Of a stretch of DNA of 5,919 nucleotides, positions 1 to 5,365 are shown in pieces. How positions within the stretch are numbered: the stretch's first letter is position 1; each line of letters starts with the position of its first letter. Below the pieces are notes generated by a model, which saw only the letters and a program-made list of their open reading frames with translations, was not told the origin of the DNA and ran no database searches. The DNA comes from Firmicutes bacterium UBA6648 (GTDB taxonomy: Bacteria > Bacillota > Clostridia > Peptostreptococcales > Anaerovoracaceae): assembly GCA_002455605.1 (NCBI GenBank), contig DKLE01000069.1, positions 1 to 5,919 of the forward strand, read 5' to 3'. Both the position numbers and the translations under genes were made by a program.

Positions 1-445
1 GGGGGACCCTCTTCTTAAGCCTCACTATTTTAAATGCCTCTTTTTCAATAATGCGATAATTCATCTCGTATCCTCCTTTGATAGATAATTGAAAGGTCAT
101 TTTAGGATAGGCTTTAATTTGTATATTTTTATTCCTCGCTTCTGAAGGTAAGATACCATGCAGCAGATGAAAAGCACGTGAAAAAGCATCCGCTGATCCA
201 TACCCATACTTAACAGCAACGTCTATGATTCTCATATCACTTTCTTTTAAAGCAATTGCTGCTAATGTAAGCCTTCTTCTGCGTATATATTCAGTTAAGC
301 TAATTCCTGATAAAAATAAAAATATCCTCTTGAAATGATATTCTGAGCATAAGGCCATTTGGGCTGCCCTGGAATAATCAATTTCTTCATCTAAATGTTC
401 CTCAATATAAGCCAAAGCTTCATTGAGCTTTTCAATAGAATCCAT
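1..445 (-). CDS. AraC-family transcriptional regulator, N-terminal part (cut by window edge)
   Basis: I translated this frame by hand; it is open for 148 codons and has no stop before the window edge, so the C-terminus is missing. Residues 1-105 form an AraC/XylS helix-turn-helix domain: the first helix pair has AAQMALCSEYHFKRIF (27-42), followed by EYIRRRRLTLAA (52-63), and the second unit has VAVKYGYGSADAFSRAF (76-92) and a late GILPSEAR (97-104). Residues from about 110 (KAYPKMTFQLSIKGG, then MNYRIIEKEAF at 128-138) resemble the start of a GyrI-like effector-binding domain, as in regulators with an N-terminal HTH and a C-terminal ligand domain. Such proteins often sense drugs or other small molecules; the ligand here is unknown. 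The ATG at 445 is preceded by AGGAAGGTG, about 6 bases upstream, which supports this start. The gene it controls is not visible. Confidence 0.9.
   Translation of the reverse strand, partial: MDSIEKLNEALAYIEEHLDEEIDYSRAAQMALCSEYHFKRIFLFLSGISLTEYIRRRRLTLAAIALKESDMRIIDVAVKYGYGSADAFSRAFHLLHGILPSEARNKNIQIKAYPKMTFQLSIKGGYEMNYRIIEKEAFKIVRLKKRVP
62..79 (-). promoter_or_regulatory. Possible internal ribosome binding site and start inside the AraC-type gene
   Basis: On the minus strand AAAGGAGG (79 to 72) lies 7 bases before an in-frame ATG (64 to 62), which is codon 128. It sits at the junction between the DNA-binding half and the presumed GyrI-like half. If used, it would yield the ligand-binding domain alone. 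The same bases also encode Lys-Gly-Gly in the full-length protein, so chance is a real alternative. Confidence 0.25.
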
Positions 446-470
446 TAAAACACCTTCCTTTCATCACTAA

Positions 471-647
471 TCATATCGAAGAATACTGAGCTTCATCCGA
501 CAAATTCGGACTGATTTTAGTAGGGCTGCTATTACCCCATTTAGCCCTATGTATTGGATAAGTATTAATCGGGATAAAGAACACAACCTGCCGTCCGGCG
601 TAAAGTGTCCATCCGCCTAATGGTTTGCCAAGTGCCATAAAAAGCAT
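471..647 (-). CDS. Unrecognised 58-codon reading frame, possibly a gene remnant
   Basis: From ATG at 647 (a second ATG lies at 638) the frame encodes 58 residues ending in TGA at 471-473, only 25 bases before the AraC-type start. The frame stays open upstream to a TAA at 705-707. The product begins MLFMALGKPLGGWTLYAG and continues with RQVVFFIPINTYPIHRAKWG; the composition looks protein-like, but I recognise no family. No good ribosome binding site precedes either ATG: the nearest purine run, GGAG, is about 18 bases away from the first. This could be the tail of a decayed gene, a small protein with poor initiation, or a noncoding leader that happens to be open, since two inverted repeats lie inside it. 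Confidence 0.2.
   Translation of the reverse strand: MLFMALGKPLGGWTLYAGRQVVFFIPINTYPIHRAKWGNSSPTKISPNLSDEAQYSSI
496..549 (-). repeat. Two adjacent inverted repeats upstream of the AraC-type gene
   Basis: TAGGGCT (521-527) is the exact complement of AGCCCTA (543-549), with a 15-base loop. TCCGA (496-500) is the exact complement of TCGGA (506-510), with a 5-base loop. On the minus strand they would form two successive hairpins roughly 50-100 bases before the AraC-type start, in what would be its leader. Neither has a T-run after it, so they are not intrinsic terminators. They overlap the 58-codon frame, and at these arm lengths chance cannot be excluded. Confidence 0.3.
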
Positions 648-703
648 ACAGTAAATTGCTTCAATCTCCTTTTGTTTGTATGTATAAGCCTTTTCGTTGT
701 GGA

Positions 704-729
704 ATTAATGAATGAATTTATTCATTAAT
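704..729. repeat. Perfect 10-bp inverted repeat, possible operator
   Basis: The arms ATTAATGAAT (704-713) and ATTCATTAAT (720-729) are exact complements around a 6-base centre GAATTT. The site contains TGAATGAA-type half repeats, a layout seen in operators of dimeric repressors such as the TetR family. On the minus strand it starts just after a TTTACA (736 to 731) and would cover the spacer and -10 of a weak promoter there (ATTCAT, 17 bases on). It lies about 260-285 bases upstream of the AraC-type gene. No matching repressor gene is in the window, and the low complexity of the sequence makes a purely structural origin possible. Confidence 0.4.
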
Positions 730-987
730 ATGTAAAAAAATGTACATGAAATTTAGAATCTTCCGCGCACATTTTCTTTTCATTAGCTTATTATTTATAT
801 TAATCTTCCTTCATGCATATAGTCCTTTGCATTACTGCAATGAAACGCTTTTTCTCTCATTCCTTGTTCTATGATTAGACATCCACTGAATGAATATATC
901 CATTGTTGTCTATTTTTTTGTCAAGAAAGCAATCTCAATGATATATTTAGAGTCTCCCTGTCGTCATCTTTATATTATACCTATTAT

Positions 988-3429
988 TTATTTAAGCATT
1001 TGATCATTTTCAAAAAAACCCTTCCAAGGATCCTTTCCTTCTATCCTCAAAAGTGCATCAGCCATACTGATGCCGTCAGGAGCAACCGTATCAAGCTCGT
1101 CCCACTCAATGGGCATGGATACGCTGGCTCCTTTTCTTGCTCTTATGGAATATGGAGCAATACTTGTGGCACCTCTGCCATTTCGAATCCAGTCAATAAA
1201 AATCTTACCTGAACGCTTTGCTTTTCTCACATTGCTGGTATAGCGGTCCGGCCACTTTTGCTCCATAACTTCAGCAACTCCCTTTGCAAAATCATGAGAG
1301 ACATCCCAATCCGCTACCGGTTTTAAAGGGACAACCACATGGTATCCTTTTCCTCCGCTGGTTTTAAGATATGAATTCAGTGAAAGCTCACTAAGAATAC
1401 TTTTTATATCCCGTACCCCCTGACGTATCCTGCTCAGCTCCATGCCTTCATCCGGATCTAAATCAAATACCATCACATCGGGCTTCTCAAGCTGGTCAAC
1501 ACGACTCCCCCAAGTATGAAATTCCAGCGTACCCATTTGTACTTCGTATATAAGTCCGGAAGCATCGTCAACATAGAAGTAATCTTCTGTTTCTCCGTCA
1601 CTGTTCGTAATAGGTATTGTGACAACGCCTTTGCTCCCTGCACCCGGATGCTTCTTAAAAAAGCATGCCTGTGAGATTCCCTTAGGACAGCGTACAATGC
1701 TGAGAACTCTGTGGCTCACATATGGCAGCATACGTTCTGAAATCTTTGCATAGTATCGGACGACATCAGCCTTTGTGATTACGGGATCGTCAAACATCAC
1801 CTTGTTCGGGCTGGTAATTTTTATTCCTTCGATAATAATGCTGTTTTTGTTTCCTTCCATTGGTCTTTCCACCTTTGTTTCAAATGATTGATTCTGTGGC
1901 CCATCTGTTTCTTTTTCCTTTTTTATATCCTTCGGATTCTTATCTTTCCGTATGCCTTTGAAGCTTGCCTGCCTCAACAGATTCTCCTTGGTCCATTCAG
2001 CAAATTTTATTTCTGCTGCCAGGGAAGGTTCAAGCCATGTAATCTTTTCCTTAACTCTGGGTTTGGGTGCAAATTTAAAAGGCGGTTCCACCCGCTTTAA
2101 GCCTGCGAATTTTTCCTCTAACATTTTCATATCAGCTTCGCTGAATCCTGTACCCGCACGTCCGGCATAAATCAATTCTTCATCTTCATAGATACCCAGG
2201 AGAAGGGAGCTTACTCCCCTTGTTTTTTTATCAGAAAGTGTATAACCTCCGATGACGAATTCCTGCCTTTTGTCACATTTGAGTTTAATCCAGTCACCAT
2301 TTCTGGTTCCGCTGTAAACAGAATCCGCTTTTTTACCTACAATTCCTTCCATGCCTGTCTTACAGGCCGCATCAAAGCTTTCTTGGCCATTTCCTCTGAT
2401 ATAGCGGCTGTAGTAGAGATTGTCAGGGGCATCCTTCATTAGAGCTTCAAGAATTTCTTTTCTGTCAATCAAAGGATATTCTCGCAGATCCTTACCATCC
2501 AGTGCAAGAATATCAAAGACGATATAAGTCAGATTTTTAGTCTTTGGGTTTTTAATATAATTCTGCAAAGCTTGAAAATCTGTTTTCCCCGATTGGTCTG
2601 TGATTACCATTTCTCCATCCAGAACCATCGCCCTTCCGGCAGCAAAGTCAATGAGTGAAGCAGCAATGTCATGAAACCGCCCTATATAATCATTTCCGTT
2701 CCTGGTCATCAGCCTTACACTATGACCTTCCACAAATGCGATAATTCGATAACCATCATATTTTAATTCATAAAGCCATTCTTCACCCTTGGGTACCTTA
2801 CTGACTAATTGGGCCAGCTGTACATCCACCTTACTGAAAGGATTCCTTATGAGTTTTTCAGCTTCTCCTTTTTCAATTTCCGCCATGGTGCGACCAGTTC
2901 TGATGCTGGTGGTAAATCCAGCTATACCATCCTCCATTTTAACGTACTCATCTTTTTCTTTCAATAAAAGCCAGTTATCCGCCTTTTCGCCGGATTTTGA
3001 CTTCCAACGAATCAAAGCCCACTTCCCTTTCAGTCGTCTTCCCTTCAGCACAAACTTCAGTTCACCCTTGCGAAGTCCCTCTTCCACATTTCCGTAAGGC
3101 TCCCAGAAGCCTTCATCCCAAAGCATGACCACACCTCCACCATATTCTCCCTTGGGAATAGCCCCTTCAAAGTTCCGGTATTCCAGTGGATGATCCTCCA
3201 CTTTTACAGCCAGTCTCTTGTCCTGAGTATTATAGGAGGGACCCTTGGGCACCGCCCAGCTCAAGAGAACTCCCATCCATTCCAACCTCAAATCGTAGTG
3301 GTCACGCCGAGCCATATGGTGCTGGACTACAAATTTCAGGTACTCCTCCGAGTCTTGGGTTTTTCCTTCTGGCTCAATGGTTTTCTCAAAGTTCCTTTTT
3401 TGGTTATACTCGTATAAATTTTCAACCAT
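988..3429 (-). CDS. ligD: Multifunctional DNA repair ligase/polymerase LigD (NHEJ)
   Basis: This 813-residue protein is the end-processing and sealing enzyme of bacterial NHEJ, with all three domains in the phosphoesterase-ligase-polymerase order of Pseudomonas LigD (about 840 residues). The 3'-phosphoesterase (about 1-165) keeps the metal and catalytic residues H38, H44, D46, R48, H80 and Y84, by alignment with the known set H42/H48/D50/R52/H84/Y88. The ATP-dependent ligase (about 195-490) has adenylation lysine K223 in KYDG, then DGE (271-273), FDIL (305-308), EGIVGKK (361-367) and WIKLKC (380-385), followed by an OB fold. A charged linker (about 494-530) leads to the primase-like polymerase (about 531-813) with FDLD (D656, D658), TSGGKGYH (H697) and IDW (D746). 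It looks intact and active. The ATG lies 4 bases after the ku stop; its nearest purine run (AAGGA) is about 14 bases away, so translation is probably coupled to ku. Confidence 0.98.
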   Translation of the reverse strand: MVENLYEYNQKRNFEKTIEPEGKTQDSEEYLKFVVQHHMARRDHYDLRLEWMGVLLSWAVPKGPSYNTQDKRLAVKVEDHPLEYRNFEGAIPKGEYGGGVVMLWDEGFWEPYGNVEEGLRKGELKFVLKGRRLKGKWALIRWKSKSGEKADNWLLLKEKDEYVKMEDGIAGFTTSIRTGRTMAEIEKGEAEKLIRNPFSKVDVQLAQLVSKVPKGEEWLYELKYDGYRIIAFVEGHSVRLMTRNGNDYIGRFHDIAASLIDFAAGRAMVLDGEMVITDQSGKTDFQALQNYIKNPKTKNLTYIVFDILALDGKDLREYPLIDRKEILEALMKDAPDNLYYSRYIRGNGQESFDAACKTGMEGIVGKKADSVYSGTRNGDWIKLKCDKRQEFVIGGYTLSDKKTRGVSSLLLGIYEDEELIYAGRAGTGFSEADMKMLEEKFAGLKRVEPPFKFAPKPRVKEKITWLEPSLAAEIKFAEWTKENLLRQASFKGIRKDKNPKDIKKEKETDGPQNQSFETKVERPMEGNKNSIIIEGIKITSPNKVMFDDPVITKADVVRYYAKISERMLPYVSHRVLSIVRCPKGISQACFFKKHPGAGSKGVVTIPITNSDGETEDYFYVDDASGLIYEVQMGTLEFHTWGSRVDQLEKPDVMVFDLDPDEGMELSRIRQGVRDIKSILSELSLNSYLKTSGGKGYHVVVPLKPVADWDVSHDFAKGVAEVMEQKWPDRYTSNVRKAKRSGKIFIDWIRNGRGATSIAPYSIRARKGASVSMPIEWDELDTVAPDGISMADALLRIEGKDPWKGFFENDQMLK
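1858..1875 (-). promoter_or_regulatory. Possible internal ribosome binding site and start at the LIG/POL linker of ligD
   Basis: On the minus strand AAGGTGG (1875 to 1869) stands 8 bases before an in-frame ATG (1860 to 1858), codon 524. This is inside the charged linker and 7 residues before the polymerase domain begins. Initiation here would give a stand-alone polymerase of 290 residues. Separate LigD-type polymerase and ligase proteins exist in some bacteria, so this could be a working second start or a scar of gene fusion. The Lys/Glu-rich linker is purine-rich anyway, so coincidence is possible. Confidence 0.25.
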
Positions 3430-3433
3430 AGGA

Positions 3434-4207
3434 CTACGCCATTTCCTTCTCTTTCTGCGCCTTCTCTACACTAGCTTTAAGAGCATCCATCAGATCAATC
3501 ACCTTACCTGGGCTATCAGGCTCCGCGGCGACAATCTCTTTTCCTGAAATTTTGGTTTCGATGAGCGCACGAAGTCTCTCCTGGTATTCATCTTTATATT
3601 TGGAAGGCTCGAAAGGGGTATCCATAGAATCAATCAGCACTTTTGCCATATTCAGTTCCTGCTGGGATACTTCTGGTTTTACATACTGTTTTTGAAGCTC
3701 TTTAATGTCATCGGCATAGAACATCGTAGAAATAAGGATGCCTTCCTCCCGAGGAATTATTGCCATCAGCGTGTCCTTAGTGCCCATAACAGTTTTTCCT
3801 ATGGCTATTTTCTGTTCCGCCATTAGTGAAGAACGAAGCAGCTCAAAAGCCTTTTCCCCTCCCGTTTCAGGCACAGCCTGATAAGTTTTCTCATAATAAA
3901 CTGGAGAAATCTGATTCAATTGGGCAAAATGCAGAATCTGAATAGATTTTTCTTTTTCTGTTTTAATTTTTTCAATCTCTTCATCTGTGACAACCACATA
4001 CTTGTCCTTATCATACTCAAAACCTTTTACAATATCTCCCGATGTAATTTCCTTTCCGCAGTGGGCACAAGTCTTCTTATATCGAATACGGCTGTTGTCC
4101 TCCTTATGAAGCTGATTAAAATGGATGTCATTGTCCTTGGTAGTTGTATACATTGCAATGGGTATGGCAACCATACCGAACGTTATTACCGATTTACGTG
4201 ATATCAT
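3434..4207 (-). CDS. ku: Ku DNA end-binding protein (NHEJ)
   Basis: Bacterial Ku forms a homodimeric ring that threads onto double-strand break ends and recruits LigD. This 257-residue protein opens with the family's first strand (SVITFGMVAIPIAMY, 6-20), then LHKED (33-37), a C-x-x-C pair in TCAHCGKEI (C47, C50; also present in Bacillus Ku), IVKGFEYDKDKYVVVTDEEI and the later IDLMDALKASVEKA near the end. The frame is open further up to a TTG at 4243, but the ATG at 4207 is the right start: AAGGAGGTG lies 8 bases before it, and family homology begins there. The protein stops soon after the core helix (EKAQKEKEMA) and lacks the long lysine-rich tail of many Ku proteins. It is the first gene of an operon with ligD, 4 bases apart. 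Confidence 0.97.
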   Translation of the reverse strand: MISRKSVITFGMVAIPIAMYTTTKDNDIHFNQLHKEDNSRIRYKKTCAHCGKEITSGDIVKGFEYDKDKYVVVTDEEIEKIKTEKEKSIQILHFAQLNQISPVYYEKTYQAVPETGGEKAFELLRSSLMAEQKIAIGKTVMGTKDTLMAIIPREEGILISTMFYADDIKELQKQYVKPEVSQQELNMAKVLIDSMDTPFEPSKYKDEYQERLRALIETKISGKEIVAAEPDSPGKVIDLMDALKASVEKAQKEKEMA

Positions 4208-4215
4208 AGTAGAAA

Positions 4216-4224
4216 CACCTCCTT
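4216..4224 (-). promoter_or_regulatory. Ribosome binding site of ku
   Basis: AAGGAGGTG on the minus strand is a near-perfect match to the 16S anti-Shine-Dalgarno sequence. It stands 8 bases before the ATG at 4207, and would lie inside the coding region if the upstream TTG (4243) were used. This decides the ku start. Confidence 0.9.
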
Positions 4225-4260
4225 GAAGTATTGTTTCCAACAAAATTGTAAGTATTCCTC

Positions 4261-4285
4261 TGAAGCTAATGGTGTTTCAGCTTCA
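4261..4285. repeat. Inverted repeat in the ku/SDR divergent promoter region
   Basis: TGAAGCT (4261-4267) and AGCTTCA (4279-4285) are exact complements with an 11-base spacer. The repeat lies 54-78 bases upstream of the ku start, close to where a ku promoter or leader should be, and just upstream of the SDR promoter. It could be an operator or a leader hairpin; there is no T-run after it on the minus strand. No convincing sigma-A or sigma-G promoter for ku could be placed around it. Confidence 0.35.
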
Positions 4286-4308
4286 TTATTTCAAACATAT
4301 ATCATAAA

Positions 4309-4337
4309 TTTACAGCATTTTTATATATTATAATAAT
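4309..4337 (+). promoter_or_regulatory. Probable sigma-A promoter of the SDR gene
   Basis: TTTACA (4309-4314, 5 of 6 to TTGACA) and AATAAT (4332-4337, 5 of 6 to TATAAT) are separated by exactly 17 bases. The -10 lies in a perfect 12-base palindrome (AATAATATTATT, 4332-4343), which may only reflect the AT-rich sequence. The -10 ends 23 bases before the ATG, leaving a short leader with the ribosome binding site. A TATAAT in a neighbouring register (4329-4334) has too short a spacer (14). Confidence 0.55.
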
Positions 4338-4346
4338 ATTATTCTT

Positions 4347-4354
4347 AGAGGTGA
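4347..4354 (+). promoter_or_regulatory. Ribosome binding site of the SDR gene
   Basis: AGAGGTGA ends 6 bases before the ATG at 4361. A TTG in the same frame at 4355 directly abuts this motif and therefore cannot be the start. This decides the ATG. Confidence 0.85.
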
Positions 4355-4360
4355 TTGAGC

Positions 4361-5260
4361 ATGAAGTTATTTTATCCTTATTTAGGATATAAAGAAGAAT
4401 GTAATAAAATACCCATCCAATTTCCGCCCCAGCACCAGCCAGTACAGCCTGGGCTGGAAACTCTTATGGTACCGAAACCGGTCTTTAATAATCCAAATTA
4501 TATTGGAACCGGAAAATTAAAAGGCAAAGTCGCTTTAGTGACAGGCGGAGACAGCGGTATAGGAAGAGCCTCTTCCCTGGCCTTTGCCAAAGAAGGAGCC
4601 GACCTATGTATTATTTATTACAACGAGCACGAGGATGCACAAATAACAAAATCATACATAGAATCACAAGGAAGAAAGTGTCTTTTATTTGCAGGAGATG
4701 TACGGAATGAAGCCTTTTGCAGAAAAGCAGTGTCTGATTGTGTTGCAGAGTTAGGAAGTCTTGACGTTCTGGTTAATAATGCAGGCGTACAATTTCCACA
4801 AACAAGTATTGAGGACATTTCTATGGAGCAGATGGAAACTACCTTTCAAATCAATTTCTTTGGGATTTTCTTGATGACGAAAATAGCCCTACCTTATTTA
4901 AAATGCGGGAGTTCCATCATTAATACCACCTCCGTTACTGCTTATGTGGGAAATGATGAGTTAATTGATTATTCCAGTACAAAAGGGGCAATTGTCAGCT
5001 TTACCCGAGCTATGGCGCGTTCACTCGTTTCAAAAGGCATTCGGGTTAATGCCGTAGCTCCCGGACCTATCTGGACTCCTCTTCAGCCAGCCAGCTGGCC
5101 GGCTGATCATATTGAGACATTTGGTTCAGATACTCCAATGAAAAGGGCAGGTCAGCCTGTTGAGCTTGCACCAACTTATGTATACCTTGCCTGTGATGAT
5201 TCTTCTTATGTTACAGGACAGGTTCTTCATGTGGATGGAGGTCAGTCTATGCAATCATAG
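4361..5260 (+). CDS. SDR-family NAD(P)-dependent oxidoreductase (YhdF/YghA type)
   Basis: This 299-residue protein is a short-chain dehydrogenase with a Rossmann fold, probably cytosolic since no signal peptide or membrane segment is seen. It carries the roughly 50-residue N-terminal extension typical of the YhdF/YhxC/YdaD/YghA group, with FPPQHQPVQPG (21-31). After that come the cofactor loop TGGDSGIG (61-68), NNAG (139-142), and the catalytic tetrad N165, S191, Y204 and K208 (YSSTK, 204-208), then PGPIWTPL and GQVLHVDGG near the end. All catalytic residues are present. The substrate is unknown; Bacillus members are general-stress proteins. The segment after strand 2 (IIYYNEHEDA) does not settle NADH versus NADPH. 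It has its own promoter, is transcribed away from ku-ligD, and ends 105 bases before a convergent gene. Confidence 0.95.
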   Translation: MKLFYPYLGYKEECNKIPIQFPPQHQPVQPGLETLMVPKPVFNNPNYIGTGKLKGKVALVTGGDSGIGRASSLAFAKEGADLCIIYYNEHEDAQITKSYIESQGRKCLLFAGDVRNEAFCRKAVSDCVAELGSLDVLVNNAGVQFPQTSIEDISMEQMETTFQINFFGIFLMTKIALPYLKCGSSIINTTSVTAYVGNDELIDYSSTKGAIVSFTRAMARSLVSKGIRVNAVAPGPIWTPLQPASWPADHIETFGSDTPMKRAGQPVELAPTYVYLACDDSSYVTGQVLHVDGGQSMQS

Positions 5261-5311
5261 CACTAAAACAATCTCTTCTATCGTCACCTATTGAATAAAT
5301 CGGTGCAATAT

Positions 5312-5360
5312 ACTGAAAAAGTCCATTCACTTTAAGTAAATAGACCTTTTCAGTGTTTTT
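5312..5360. terminator. Long hairpin between convergent genes, probable bidirectional terminator
   Basis: ACTGAAAAAGTC (5312-5323) pairs with GACCTTTTCAGT (5343-5354), and pairing continues inward (5325-5331 with 5335-5341) to a 3-base loop at 5332-5334. On the plus strand the 20 possible pairs contain three A/C mismatches, and the stem is followed by GTTTTTATTTATT, a good T-run for ending SDR transcripts. On the minus strand all three mismatches become G-U, so the hairpin is fully paired there, though the following ATATTGC is a weak T-tract. It lies 51 bases after the SDR stop and 11 bases after the stop of the convergent gene, so it can serve both. Confidence 0.8.
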
Positions 5361-5365
5361 ATTTA

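Larger units (their letters stand above)
446..987. other. 542-base gap between ligD and the AraC-type gene
   Basis: No gene can be assigned with confidence here. The part nearest the AraC gene (about 471-700) is less AT-rich and holds a short minus-strand frame and hairpins described separately. The part from about 700 to 987 is very AT-rich and contains a perfect inverted repeat at 704-729 and a small TTGCA/TGCAA repeat (827-831, 836-840). A minus-strand TTGACA (924 to 919) is followed by TATATT (898 to 893), but the spacer is 20 bases, longer than a normal sigma-A promoter. No GC-rich hairpin with a T-run was found downstream of the ligD stop, so the end of the ku-ligD transcript is not visible. 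Confidence 0.6.

Noticed and set aside
893..924. Minus-strand promoter TTGACA / TATATT downstream of ligD
   Set aside because: The spacer is 20 bases, and at 17 or 18 bases the -10 match is poor; kept only as a remark in the gap entry.
880..987. Intrinsic terminator after ligD
   Set aside because: No stable stem followed by a T-run was found on the minus strand in this stretch.
871..1212. Plus-strand open frame of 113 codons
   Set aside because: Most of it lies antisense to the well-conserved C-terminal end of ligD, and the rest is low-complexity AT-rich DNA; no ribosome binding site or recognisable domain.
1473..3431. Several open frames of 66-102 codons on both strands across ligD
   Set aside because: They overlap conserved ligD motifs in other frames, and their products look like shadow translations without domain features.
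4208..4243. Longer Ku starting at TTG 4243
   Set aside because: The extra residues would be encoded by the ribosome binding site itself, and family homology begins at the ATG at 4207.
4220..4275. Sigma-G-like promoter for ku (TGAAAC, 17 bases, AATACTT on the minus strand)
   Set aside because: Only 4 of 6 and 5 of 7 matches to TGAATA/CATACTA; too weak to call in AT-rich DNA.
4355..4360. SDR start at TTG 4355
   Set aside because: It directly abuts the Shine-Dalgarno motif; the ATG at 4361 has ideal spacing.
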